Below, one piece after another: positions 8,355 to 17,103 of a DNA stretch of 64,000 nt (position 1 is its first letter; each line of letters opens with the position of its first letter). The notes below the pieces were generated by a model. It saw only the letters and a program-made list of their open reading frames with translations, ran no database searches and was not told where the DNA came from. The DNA is from Terriglobia bacterium (lineage in GTDB: Bacteria > Acidobacteriota > Terriglobia > UBA7540), in NCBI GenBank assembly GCA_020072655.1, contig JAIQGH010000030.1, positions 31,833-95,832 of the forward strand, given 5' to 3'. Both the position numbers and the translations under genes were made by a program.

Positions 8355-10342
8355 ACGAGGACTCCTTCCACTTCGGCGAAGAGCTGCTCATCCCTGAAAA
8401 GATTCTGTTGCGCCGAGCCGGAGGGACATGCCGCCACGCAGCTCCCGCAGCCTTTGCACAGGGCTTCGTTCAAAACCGCGACTTTCTTTTCTGTATCGAA
8501 ATGGATCGCGCTGTAGGGACACATGCCGATACAGACGTGACAACCGGAGCAAAGTTCCTCATCGATCCAGGCGGTGTTGGGCTCCATTTCGACGAATCCC
8601 TTGTCGATGTGCGCCATGCACTGTGCGGCGGCGGCGCCCGCCTGGGCGACGGTGTCGGGAATATCTTTGGGGCCCTGGTTGCATCCCGCGAGGAAGATGC
8701 CGTCCGTGAACGTGTCGACCGGGGCCAGCTTCGGATGGCGCTCGAGGAACCAACCCTCCGCCGAGCAACCGAGGTTGAAAAGGCGCCGCACTTCCTGCTG
8801 GTCCGCCTGCGGTTCGAGGCCCGTCGAGAGCACAACCATGTCCACGGGGATGCGCCGAATGATGCCGAGCAGCGTATCTTCCACGCGCAGGATCATCTTG
8901 CCTTCCTCGGCGGGCGATTGTGCCCAGCCGCTTACTTCCGCCACCTTGCCGCGGATAAAGCTGACGCCTTCGTCCAGAACGCGCTTGTAGAATTCCTCGA
9001 AGCCTTTGCCCGGCGTGCGCATGTCGATATAGAAGTTGTAAAGGTGTGCGCCGGTCTTCTCCTTGAGCAGGTGGGCGAGCTTGAGCGAGTACATGCAGCA
9101 GACGCGCGAGCAGTACTTGTTGGTGTTCTCATCGCGCGAGCCGATGCAGTGCAGAATGCCGATGGACTCCGGGCGCCGGCCGTCGCGCAGAATGACCTGC
9201 CCGAGCGTCGGCCCGGAGGCATTCACCAGGCGCTCGATCTCCAGGCTGGTGTAAACGTTGGGGAATTTGCCGTAGCCGTACTGCGGCAGGCGGCGCGGAT
9301 CGAAGGTCTTGAAGCCCGTGGCCATGATGATCGTGCCCACCTCGAGCTCGACCTCCTCCACCTTCTGAGTGAAATCGATGGCGTTGCGATCGCCGCACTT
9401 CTCGACGCAACCCTTCGGGCACTTGTGCGACTTGAACTCGATGCAGGTGGCGGAATCGATCAGCGGGATGGAAGGCACGGCCTGCGGGAAAGACATGTAG
9501 ATGGGCTTGCGCTTCCCCAGACCCAGGTCAAACTCGTTCGGGTACTTGCCCTCCTTATAGACGCATTCCTCGATGCACTCCCCGCAGCCCACGCACTTGG
9601 CTTCGTCGATGTAGCGGGGGTACTTCTTCACCTTGACTTTGAAGTTCCCCACGAACCCGCTCACCTCGCTGACCTCCGAGAGGCTGTAGAGGTGAATGTT
9701 GGAGCTCTGCTTTACCGCCGTCATCTTGGGCGTGAGGATGCAGGCCGCACAGTCGAGCGTCGGAAACGTCTTGTCGAACTGCGCCATGTGGCCGCCGATG
9801 GAGGGCTCGCGCTCGACCAGGTAGACCTGCTTGCCGGCGCTCGCCAGCGTCAGCGCCGCATGGATGCCGGCGATGCCGCCCCCCACAATCAGCACGTTGG
9901 GGTTGACCGGGAAGCGGCGCGGCTCGAGTTCCTCGTGCCAGACCGCCCGCAGCACGGCCGCCTTCACCAGCGCCTTGGACTTCTCCGTGGCGGCAATCGG
10001 GTCTTCGCTCACCCAGGACACGTGCTCGCGCAGGTTGACCATGTGGAAGAGATAGGGATTCTGCCCGGCATTCGCCGTGGTCTTGCGGAAGGTCAGCTCG
10101 TGCAGGTGCGGCGAGCACGACGCCACCACGACGCGGTTCAGCTTGAGATCTTTGACGTCCTTGACGATCAGCTCCTGGCCGGGGTCCGAGCACATATACT
10201 TGTACTCGCGCGAGACGATAACCCCCGGAAGTTTGCCGGCATACTCCGCCAAGGCGTTTACATCTACCTTGCCGGCGATGTTCGTGCCGCAATGGCAGAC
10301 GTAGACTCCGATCCTTGCGTTGTGGTTTCCGTTGCCCTTCAT
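8351..10342 (-). CDS. hdrA: Heterodisulfide-reductase-like subunit A (FAD, multi-Fe-S)
   Basis: Flavin-based electron-bifurcating hub of Hdr/Mvh-type complexes. Domains: N-terminal part with GVYVCHCGTNI and CSPHLHE (residues about 10-90); FAD-binding Rossmann motif VLIVGGGIAGIHAALTL near residue 150, followed by the HdrA cysteine motif DCAACILTPKM; an inserted ferredoxin-type cluster (CVGCGECIEEC) near 250; a second NAD/FAD-like half; and two C-terminal [4Fe-4S] motifs (CSGCHVCIGMC, CKGCGSCVAAC). At 663 aa it is full length. In such systems HdrA splits H2 electrons between a low-potential carrier and a higher-potential acceptor on HdrB. The physiological acceptor here is unlikely to be CoM-CoB and is not known. 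Confidence 0.93.
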   Translation of the reverse strand: MKGNGNHNARIGVYVCHCGTNIAGKVDVNALAEYAGKLPGVIVSREYKYMCSDPGQELIVKDVKDLKLNRVVVASCSPHLHELTFRKTTANAGQNPYLFHMVNLREHVSWVSEDPIAATEKSKALVKAAVLRAVWHEELEPRRFPVNPNVLIVGGGIAGIHAALTLASAGKQVYLVEREPSIGGHMAQFDKTFPTLDCAACILTPKMTAVKQSSNIHLYSLSEVSEVSGFVGNFKVKVKKYPRYIDEAKCVGCGECIEECVYKEGKYPNEFDLGLGKRKPIYMSFPQAVPSIPLIDSATCIEFKSHKCPKGCVEKCGDRNAIDFTQKVEEVELEVGTIIMATGFKTFDPRRLPQYGYGKFPNVYTSLEIERLVNASGPTLGQVILRDGRRPESIGILHCIGSRDENTNKYCSRVCCMYSLKLAHLLKEKTGAHLYNFYIDMRTPGKGFEEFYKRVLDEGVSFIRGKVAEVSGWAQSPAEEGKMILRVEDTLLGIIRRIPVDMVVLSTGLEPQADQQEVRRLFNLGCSAEGWFLERHPKLAPVDTFTDGIFLAGCNQGPKDIPDTVAQAGAAAAQCMAHIDKGFVEMEPNTAWIDEELCSGCHVCIGMCPYSAIHFDTEKKVAVLNEALCKGCGSCVAACPSGSAQQNLFRDEQLFAEVEGVLV

Positions 10343-10417
10343 GGCTGTGTCCTTTCCACGTTCAGTTAGCTCGCGCTGGGTTTCCCGTTCTTCATGGTCA
10401 TTCTGAGCCCTTCGCTT

Positions 10418-10447
10418 GTCATGCTGAGCAGAGCGAAGAATCTGCAG
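10418..10447 (+). repeat. Dispersed repeat copy between hdrA and the EMO-like gene
   Basis: It starts GTCATGCTGAGCAGAGCGAA and ends in CTGCAG, a diverged relative of the copies at 7757-7787 and 7844-7875. A partial inverted copy (CCGCTCAGGGTGA) follows at about 10451. The whole hdrA to EMO spacer (10343-10468) is made of this repeat material. Confidence 0.6.
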
Positions 10448-10468
10448 ATTCCGCTCAGGGTGAGAAGC

Positions 10469-12514
10469 TCACGCAGCCCTCTTCTGGACGACTTCCGCTG
10501 CCTCCCCAATAACGGCTTCTGCCACCAGGTCGGTCAAATCCTTGACGATGATCCGGCCTTCCAGCCCGGTCGTCTTCAATGCATCCGTGAACATCACAAA
10601 GTCTTTCGGGCAGGCAACGACGAGCATCTCGACGCCCGCGAGTGCCGCCGCTTCGCGGACTCTGCTCTCGCTGGGGCGCGACTGGGCTTCGCCGATCTCT
10701 TCCATCCACACACGCCCGCCGCCCCCGCCACAGCAGAAGCTGTCGCGGCGCGAGCGCGGCATCTCTCGCAAATCCACGCCCAGCGCTTTCAGCACCTTGC
10801 GGGGCGCTTCGTAGACCCCGTTATACCGGCCTAGATAGCACGGGTCGTGATAGGTCACGCGGTGGGAAAGTTTGCGCGCGACCTTTAGCCGTCCGCGCTC
10901 GAGCAAGTCGGCCAGCAGCTCCGTGTGATGGCGGATCGGATGCCTACCGTGGTTGAGCTCCGGATACTCGTTCTTGAACGTGTTGTAGACGTGCGGGTCC
11001 GTCGAAAAGATGTTGTTGAACTTGGCCTTCTCGAGGGCAGCCATATTCTTCTCGCGAAGCAGCTCAAACAGACCCTCTTCGCCAGCCCGGCGGGCATCGT
11101 TGCCGGTATTGCGCTCCGCCTCGTAGAGAATGCCGTAATCTACCTCCGCGACCCGCAACACGCGCGCTAACGATCGGGTCGTCTCCTGCAGCGCCGGGTG
11201 GTAGCAGGCATACTCGCCCAAAAACCACAGCCACTCGACGGGCTCCTTGCGGGCATCTTTGGGCTTGAAGTCAAGACCCTGAGTCCACACCGCGCGCTTG
11301 CGCTCCGACTGGCCGAAGGAGTTGCCGTAGCGCTGAAGGTTACTGAACGCTTCCTGAAGACGCGCGTCCACTTCCCCGCGCTCCACCAACCGTCGTCGCA
11401 GGTCCACCATGATGGAGAGATGTTCGTTTAGGACCGGACAGTGCTCGACGCAGGAGAGGCAGGTCGTACAGGACCAAAGTTCCGCAGGCGCGATCAGGCC
11501 GCCGAGCAGCGCTGGCTCGCCACCGTCGGTCGCCGCCCGGGCCTTTTTGAGTAACGCGGGGCCGTACTGGAGCAATTGCACCTTCAGGTTGTGAACCAAC
11601 TGGCGCGGCGAGCACGGTTCACCCACTTGGAAACTCGGGCAGGCGCGTTCGCAGCGCCCGCACTCCGCGCAGGCGAAGGCAGAGAGCAGTTCGCGCCACG
11701 TAAACTCCTCCAACCGTTCAGCACCGAGTCGTTGACCTTCCGGGGCGGGAGCGGGCAAACGACCCGGCGGATCAAGCCGGCTGAAGAAGGCGCCGAATGG
11801 CGAAGCCAGCAGGTGCAGGTGCTTCGAGTAAGGCAGGTAGGCAAGGAAGAAAAGAACAATCAGCACGTGCGCCCACCAAAAAACGTGAGAGAGCGCTTGA
11901 GCATTCGTTCGCAGGGTTTCTGACCGCGCGAACCAATCCGCCAAACCCCATGCAAACGGCAACCAGACCTTGCTCTCGGCGGGCGACGCGACAATGCGGA
12001 AGCTCGACGCTCCCAAGTAGGTCACCATCAACGCTGCAATCAGGATGTTCACCAGCGTCGCATCCCAGGTCAATTGGAGCCCCGCCGGACGAAGCACGAA
12101 ACGCCGGAAGGAAGTAACGGCCAGCGCGATCAACACGAGCGCCGCGAAGACATCGATCACCGGCGCGACGTAGCGGTTTACTTCCAAGCTGGGCACATGG
12201 ATGCCCGGCAAGAGGCCCTGAAGCAGCATGCTGCTGGTGGCCAGCAGGAAAACGAGAAAGCCGTAGAAAATCAGCACGTGCGGGATACCCACCAGCGGCT
12301 CATCGAGCAGGCGTCGCTGGCCCAGCACGTGTACCAAAACCTGCTTGATCCTCTCGGGGATCCGGTCCCAGCGTTTTTCCGACCGGCCCAGCCTGAGCAA
12401 GCGAATGAGGAACGTCACCCGCCACGCAAACAAGCCCACAGCGGTCAGAAATACCACCCAGAGGATTGCCCAGCCGGGCACCGGACCGAGTTGAGCGCTT
12501 GTAGGAACCATCAA
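10469..12514 (-). CDS. Membrane Fe-S oxidoreductase, EMO/HdrE-D type
   Basis: Predicted electron-transfer-flavoprotein:(menaquin)one oxidoreductase. The N-terminal third has about five membrane helices (WAILWVVFLTAVGLFAW; VLIFYGFLVFLLATSSMLL; IDVFAALVLIALAV; LVNILIAALMVTYLG; VFWWAHVLIVLFFLAYL), like the haem-b NarI/HdrE domain. Then come two [4Fe-4S] motifs (CAECGRCERACP, CTTCLSCVEHCP) and two CCG domains (YHDPCYLGRY, FCCGGGGG). This layout is that of the DUF224/EMO family, which passes electrons from EtfAB to menaquinone. Its start overlaps the etfA stop by 4 bp, which supports EtfAB as its partner. Electrons could run either way, depending on conditions. Confidence 0.85.
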   Translation of the reverse strand: MMVPTSAQLGPVPGWAILWVVFLTAVGLFAWRVTFLIRLLRLGRSEKRWDRIPERIKQVLVHVLGQRRLLDEPLVGIPHVLIFYGFLVFLLATSSMLLQGLLPGIHVPSLEVNRYVAPVIDVFAALVLIALAVTSFRRFVLRPAGLQLTWDATLVNILIAALMVTYLGASSFRIVASPAESKVWLPFAWGLADWFARSETLRTNAQALSHVFWWAHVLIVLFFLAYLPYSKHLHLLASPFGAFFSRLDPPGRLPAPAPEGQRLGAERLEEFTWRELLSAFACAECGRCERACPSFQVGEPCSPRQLVHNLKVQLLQYGPALLKKARAATDGGEPALLGGLIAPAELWSCTTCLSCVEHCPVLNEHLSIMVDLRRRLVERGEVDARLQEAFSNLQRYGNSFGQSERKRAVWTQGLDFKPKDARKEPVEWLWFLGEYACYHPALQETTRSLARVLRVAEVDYGILYEAERNTGNDARRAGEEGLFELLREKNMAALEKAKFNNIFSTDPHVYNTFKNEYPELNHGRHPIRHHTELLADLLERGRLKVARKLSHRVTYHDPCYLGRYNGVYEAPRKVLKALGVDLREMPRSRRDSFCCGGGGGRVWMEEIGEAQSRPSESRVREAAALAGVEMLVVACPKDFVMFTDALKTTGLEGRIIVKDLTDLVAEAVIGEAAEVVQKRAA

Positions 12515-13500
12515 CTTGCTTTCTTCAAACCTTGCTTGCGAGCTTCTTCCGTCAGCATTGGGATCAATTCAACCACGTCCGTGACCGCGCCATAATGGGC
12601 AGCCCCGAAGATAGGAGCCTTCGGGTCGGTGTTGACAGCGACGATCAATTCCGACTGCTTCATGCCTTCCAGGTGCTCAGGCGCCCCGCTGATACCCAAC
12701 GCCAGGTACAGTTTCGGCTTCACGGTCATTCCGGACTTGCCGACCTGTCGCGTAAGGGGCAGCCACCCCTGGTCAATCACCGGCCGCGACGCACAGACCG
12801 CGCCGCCGAGCGCTTCCGCAAGCTCTCCCGCGAGAGGAAGATTGTCGGCGTTCTGGATTCCCCGTCCCACCGCCACCAGGATAGGCACCTTGGTGATGTC
12901 CACATCGCCGGAGGGAGGCTCGATCAGCCTGTGGAAGGTGATGCGCGATACGGGAAGGTCTGCCGGCAAAGTAAGTTCGCGGACCTCGGGGCGTCCCGAC
13001 GGCTGGTCTGCAGGTTTGGCGAAGGAACCCGGCACGACGGCTACCAGCGTCGTGGCTGAAGAGAGGGCCACTTCCACAAAAAGCTTGCCGCCGTAAATCT
13101 GGCAGGTGGCCAGGAGTTGGCTCGCGCGCAGATCGAGGCGCGTGCAGCTATCGAGGCAGGCGAATCCCGTGCGCGCCGACAGGACGCTCAGCAGGTCCAG
13201 GCCCACCGACGTGCTGCCCATGAGCACGAGCCGGGGTGGCGCTTCCTTCAGCGCGGCCTCGATCGCCCCGCCATAAGCCTCGGGCGTGAACTCCCGGAAC
13301 TCCGGACGCCGCGCCAGCAAGATGAGGTCGGCGGCGGCGAGGGAATTGATTTGGTTCCTCTCGTCATCGGTTAGGAGCAAGGCCACCAGCTTGCCGCCCG
13401 TTGCGTGCGCCAACTCGCGCCCCTTGCCGACGGTTTCTAGCGTGCTCTCACTCAATTGCCCGCGCGCGTGTTCAGCGACGACCCAGACATCGTTGCTCAT
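12511..13500 (-). CDS. etfA: Electron transfer flavoprotein alpha subunit
   Basis: FAD-carrying subunit of EtfAB. The N-terminal half is the alpha/beta domain (VWVVAEHARGQLSESTLETV). The C-terminal half contains the FAD-binding signature RQVGKSGMTVKPKLYLALG, then ISGAPEHLEGMK, and the closing KAPIF-GAAHYGAVTDVVELIP stretch. Length is normal at 329 aa. It lies between etfB (3 bp gap) and the EMO-like gene (4-bp overlap). Whether this EtfAB bifurcates cannot be judged by eye; it needs alignment against bifurcating and non-bifurcating groups. No acyl-CoA dehydrogenase is in the operon. Confidence 0.93.
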   Translation of the reverse strand: MSNDVWVVAEHARGQLSESTLETVGKGRELAHATGGKLVALLLTDDERNQINSLAAADLILLARRPEFREFTPEAYGGAIEAALKEAPPRLVLMGSTSVGLDLLSVLSARTGFACLDSCTRLDLRASQLLATCQIYGGKLFVEVALSSATTLVAVVPGSFAKPADQPSGRPEVRELTLPADLPVSRITFHRLIEPPSGDVDITKVPILVAVGRGIQNADNLPLAGELAEALGGAVCASRPVIDQGWLPLTRQVGKSGMTVKPKLYLALGISGAPEHLEGMKQSELIVAVNTDPKAPIFGAAHYGAVTDVVELIPMLTEEARKQGLKKAS

Positions 13501-13503
13501 ATC

Positions 13504-14268
13504 TCACCTTGTCACGCGACGTTCCGACAGCAGGTTGACGATCTGGCGCGCGATTTCCTCCGCGCTTCCGGAAAGCATTGCCGCTCCCGCCCCCTCTTCC
13601 GGCTTGTACATGCGCTCGACACTTACAGGCTCTTCCGACGCCGGCTCGGCTTCCTGCTCTTCGACCTGGGCTGTTTTCATCACCTGGCGAAGGCGGGTCA
13701 CCGGCACGTAACGAGGCGGCTGCTCAGCAGCTTGGATGCCCAAGACCGCAGGCAGCTTCACACCCAACTCCGCAGCAAAGCCGCCGGGGTACTCTTTCTC
13801 GACCGTCGCGGCACCGTCTACGAGTTCTACTTTGCGGACCAGACCGACGTACGGCAGGCCGAGATATCCCGCCAGCAGTCCTCCGACCGAGCCGTCGAGG
13901 TCGTCAATCGCCCGCACACCGGTGAGAATCAAATCGAACGGCAAGCCCTTCAGGACCGAAGCGAACATTCTCGCCGCAGCGTGGTTGCTGGGCGGCGTCT
14001 CCTGCCCCGCAAGGATCATGACAACGCGGTCGGCCCCCTTAGCGAGAGCCGTACACAGGCCGTCCCGGACTTCCCCCGTCTCCAAAGAAAAGACTTCAAC
14101 ATGCGCCTGGCTGCGCTCCTTGAGGAGCAGGGCCTCTTCCAGCGCGTGATCATCGGATTCGCTCAGGATGTAGCGGATCGAATCGCGGTCGACCGCCCTG
14201 CCGCTCGCGTCGATTTCGATGCCTTCCACTAGGTCCGCCACTTGCTTCGTCAGAACCGCAATATTCAT
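13504..14268 (-). CDS. etfB: Electron transfer flavoprotein beta subunit
   Basis: Partner of EtfA holding AMP or a second flavin. Family features: NIAVLTKQV start, the KGADRVVMI segment, GVRAIDDLDGSVGGLLAGYLG (equivalent of the conserved DGDTGQVGP region) and a C-terminal arm. That arm is longer and more acidic than usual (VEEQEAEPASEEPVSVE). Length 254 aa. The gene follows the CCG Fe-S gene by 14 bp and precedes etfA by 3 bp. Confidence 0.92.
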   Translation of the reverse strand: MNIAVLTKQVADLVEGIEIDASGRAVDRDSIRYILSESDDHALEEALLLKERSQAHVEVFSLETGEVRDGLCTALAKGADRVVMILAGQETPPSNHAAARMFASVLKGLPFDLILTGVRAIDDLDGSVGGLLAGYLGLPYVGLVRKVELVDGAATVEKEYPGGFAAELGVKLPAVLGIQAAEQPPRYVPVTRLRQVMKTAQVEEQEAEPASEEPVSVERMYKPEEGAGAAMLSGSAEEIARQIVNLLSERRVTR

Positions 14269-14282
14269 GGCCCCGTCCTCCT

Positions 14283-15488
14283 CTACTGGACTTCCATGGA
14301 CTCGGCCAACAATTCGATGATGTCTCGGACGACGAGCTTCTCTTCGTTCCCCGTCAGCTTGACGGCGTCTTCGAAGCGCGCCGGTTCAAACGGGCAAGCC
14401 ACGGCCAGGATTCCCGCGCCCGTCGCCGCTGCCTGCATCACCCGCCGGTCGGCCAGGCGATCCTTCATGCGCTCCTGAATAAAGCGATCGAGATAGATCG
14501 TGCTGGCCCCGCCCCCACAGCACAAGCTCGATTCGCGGTTCTGGACCATCTCCACCATCTTCAGGCCAGGAATCGCCCGGAGCAGCAGGCGCGGCTCCTC
14601 ATAATGATTGGTCTTCCGCCCCAGGCAGCAGGAGTCGTGATAGGTCGCGGTGGTGTTGAGCTTCTTTTTCAACCGGGGCTTCAACTGATCGAGCCGCTCC
14701 GCCAGGAACTGTACGACCGGCTTTACCTTGTAGCGCCCGCCCAGAGCGGGATAGATGTTGAGCAGCGTGCGGTAAGAGTGCGGGTCGGTCATGATGATTT
14801 CACGGAACTTGTACTTCCCCAGAATTTCGATGTTGCGCTCGATGAGCATCTCGAACAGTCCACGCTCGCCGGCCAACCACTCGCAGTCCCCGAGGCAGCG
14901 TTCCTCATGACCCAGGATGGCGAAGTCCACGCCCAGCGCGTTCAGGATGCGCGCCAGCAGCTTCGAAATCTCCTGCCCACGGGGCTCGAAGGACGGATAG
15001 CATTCCACAATCCAGAGCACATCCACGGGCCGGCGCAGCTGCGAGATAATCGGCACCGGAACGCCGGCTGTTTTCGCCCAGTCGGCGCGCTTCTTGGGGG
15101 AGATCCCCATGGGGTTGCCATAGAGGTAGGTGTTCTGAAGGGCCTTCTGGAGATCCTGATCGAGCGCCTTGCCCTCGGCCATCACCGCGGCTCGAAGTGC
15201 CGGGAATAGCCCGTCGGAGATAGCCAACTGGCTGGGGCAGCGCACCGCACAGGTGTGGCACGATACGCACAGCCAGGGCGTGTTGCTCTCGACGACTTCG
15301 TTAAACCGGCCTTCCAGCAGCATCTTCACCGCTTTGCGAGGTGCGTAGTCCATGGCCTCGCCCATGGGGCAGGACCCGCTACACACCCCGCACTGAATGC
15401 ATTTGCGGAACTTCTCCTCGGCACTGGCTAATTCGGGAAACAGAGGGCCCGGGGTCTCAGGAATGGAGGGGACCTGAGCGACGCCCAT
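14283..15488 (-). CDS. HdrD/HdrCB-like Fe-S protein with CCG domain
   Basis: Soluble Fe-S oxidoreductase that fuses an HdrC-like ferredoxin part to an HdrB-like CCG part. Two [4Fe-4S] motifs lie near the N-terminus (CIQCGVCSGSCP, CVSCHTCAVRCP). CCG motifs follow: YHDSCCLGRK and SSLCCGGGAS, with the CPFEPARF loop. No membrane helix is seen, unlike the EMO-like protein. The start at 15488 (MGVAQVP) has GGGAGG at good spacing; the upstream in-frame start at 15593 adds a 35-residue Arg-rich stretch and is rejected. It lies between hdrB and etfB and may be the wire between the Hdr and Etf halves of the complex; that is inference. Confidence 0.85.
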   Translation of the reverse strand: MGVAQVPSIPETPGPLFPELASAEEKFRKCIQCGVCSGSCPMGEAMDYAPRKAVKMLLEGRFNEVVESNTPWLCVSCHTCAVRCPSQLAISDGLFPALRAAVMAEGKALDQDLQKALQNTYLYGNPMGISPKKRADWAKTAGVPVPIISQLRRPVDVLWIVECYPSFEPRGQEISKLLARILNALGVDFAILGHEERCLGDCEWLAGERGLFEMLIERNIEILGKYKFREIIMTDPHSYRTLLNIYPALGGRYKVKPVVQFLAERLDQLKPRLKKKLNTTATYHDSCCLGRKTNHYEEPRLLLRAIPGLKMVEMVQNRESSLCCGGGASTIYLDRFIQERMKDRLADRRVMQAAATGAGILAVACPFEPARFEDAVKLTGNEEKLVVRDIIELLAESMEVQ

Positions 15489-15528
15489 GGTAAACCTCCC
15501 AGTTCGTCTGCGCGTTGCCCCGGCGGTC

Positions 15529-16400
15529 TCACGCGGCCGCTGGTTCAGGGGCGGCAAAAGCCTTTTCACCCACCTCCCACCGGAGCGGAACAAGCAGCTT
15601 GTCGAGCCCCAGGGCCTTCCCCGGGAGTCCGAGGGCCATCCCGATCAACTGTGTGAAATAAGGAATCGGGACCGTGACGTCCTCGCCGTATTGACGCTTA
15701 ATCTTGCCTTGGTGCGCTTCCAAATTGAGCTGACAGAGCGGGCAGACGGTGACCAGTGCATGGGCATTGGCGAGCTTGGCCTGATGGAGAAGGATGTAAA
15801 CCAGCCGATGTCCCACATCCTCGATCGTGCCGGGGAGGGAGCCTCCACAGCAGTGAGCTTTCAACTCAAAGTCCACCAAGTTGGCGCCCAGGGCGGGGAT
15901 GAAGGCATCGAAAGCTTCCAGCGAGAACCCCTCACTCAGCGCGTAGGGCCGCGCGATCAGGCAGCCGTAATAAGGCGCCACGTTCCAGCCGCGCAGGGGC
16001 TTCCTTTCACGCCGACATCGCGGAGCAGGACCTCCAAAGGGTGGAGGATACGGATCTTGCCTTCGTAGCGTAGTCCCGCGGTGGCCAGCGCCGCGTCAAT
16101 CTTTGATCGCATGTCGCTGTAGCGGCCCAAGTAGTCCTGGGTTTTCTTCAGGATCATGTAACAGGCGGTGCAGGGCGCGACAATCTCCGGGCCGATTTGC
16201 TCGGCCATGGCCAGGTTGCGCGCGCCCAGCGCGAAGGCCTGGTATTCGTCAACCGCAATGTAGGTGGTGGCCCCGCAGCAGTTCCAGTCCGGCAGCTCGC
16301 GGAGTTCCAGGCCGAGGGCGGCAAAGACCGCATAAAGAGAGTCTTGGCAATGCCGCGCAAAGCCGTGCATGCAGCAGCCGGGAAAATAGGTGTATGCCAT
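15529..16400 (-). pseudogene. hdrB: Heterodisulfide-reductase-like subunit B, frameshifted
   Basis: Two adjoining reading frames together make one normal HdrB of about 290 aa. The 5' part (15957-16400) has the first CCG domain: YFPGCCMHGFA, WNCCGAT and PCTACYM. The 3' part (15529 to about 16005) has the second: APYYGCLIARPY, HCCGGSLP and CPLCQ. The frames meet near 16000-16010. One extra A in the GTGAAAGGAAG stretch (read on the minus strand) would give VKRKPLRGWNVAPYYGC without interruption. No canonical slippery heptamer is visible in the zero frame, so a sequencing/assembly indel or a real mutation is likelier than programmed frameshifting. All cluster-binding Cys are kept, so the gene was functional until very recently, if it is broken at all. 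Confidence 0.85.
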
Positions 16401-16425
16401 GGTTGGGACCCTCTCTCCTCGTCCT

Positions 16426-17103
16426 TCAGGCGGCCTTGGCCGGGGAACAGCAGACTGCCTGCTGCTCGTCGGCGGTGGACAATGGCGCCACAGTCGCCGG
16501 TTTTCGCACCGCGGAGCCGCTCGATTCTATGGAATCCAGAATGCGCAACAAGTCCTCGTTGGCAGCTCGCGGAATTCGGCTGGCAGCAAGGCACAGGCGG
16601 CCGCGCCGCCACAGGCGCAGTCCGAGCGGCCACGACGTGAGCAACTTCAGGGGCGCGGTTCTCAGTAGCACCTTCAGGACGAGCCAGAATTCGTTGTTGC
16701 GCCCGGTTCCCTTCAGCATGTGGATGAATTCCTTCGCCAGGACCGGCACCGGAAATCGCCGCGGGTAGATACCTTCCCGGATGGCGATCCGCTTCAGCGC
16801 GTACATCACGTCCGTCACCTTGATGCCAGCGGGACACTTGACCGTACACTCATAGCACGACGCGCACAGCCAGATGGCGAAACTGGTGACCACTTCCTCC
16901 TTGAAGCCCTCGCGCACCATCCCGATCAGGCGCCGCGGCGTGTAGTCCATATAGACGGAGACCGGGCACGCGCTGCCGCAGGTCCCGCACTGCAGGCAGG
17001 AGAAGATTTTCTCCCCGCCTGGTGTGGCGACGACTTCGGCGGCGAGATCTCTCTTCAGGTCTTTCTCATATTTGACCTTGCGGAAAAAGGTGGGCTGCGC
17101 CAT
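16426..17103 (-). CDS. hdrC: Heterodisulfide-reductase-like subunit C
   Basis: Ferredoxin-like subunit linking HdrA and HdrB. Two [4Fe-4S] motifs are visible: CLQCGTCGSACPVS and CASCYECTVKCPAG. These are followed by the HdrC helical segment (DVMYALKRIAIREGIYP). The C-terminal 50 residues are Ala/Arg-rich and end in CCSPAKAA. First gene of the redox operon. Start at 17103 (MAQPTFF) is chosen over 17121 because GGGAGG precedes it at proper distance. It is 25 bp ahead of hdrB. Confidence 0.9.
   Translation of the reverse strand: MAQPTFFRKVKYEKDLKRDLAAEVVATPGGEKIFSCLQCGTCGSACPVSVYMDYTPRRLIGMVREGFKEEVVTSFAIWLCASCYECTVKCPAGIKVTDVMYALKRIAIREGIYPRRFPVPVLAKEFIHMLKGTGRNNEFWLVLKVLLRTAPLKLLTSWPLGLRLWRRGRLCLAASRIPRAANEDLLRILDSIESSGSAVRKPATVAPLSTADEQQAVCCSPAKAA

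Noticed and set aside
8408..10369. 653-codon plus-strand ORF
   Set aside because: Antisense shadow of hdrA; no family resemblance.
15990..16020. Programmed ribosomal frameshift in hdrB
   Set aside because: No X-XXY-YYZ slippery heptamer in the zero frame and no obvious downstream stimulator; HdrB is not known to use frameshifting.
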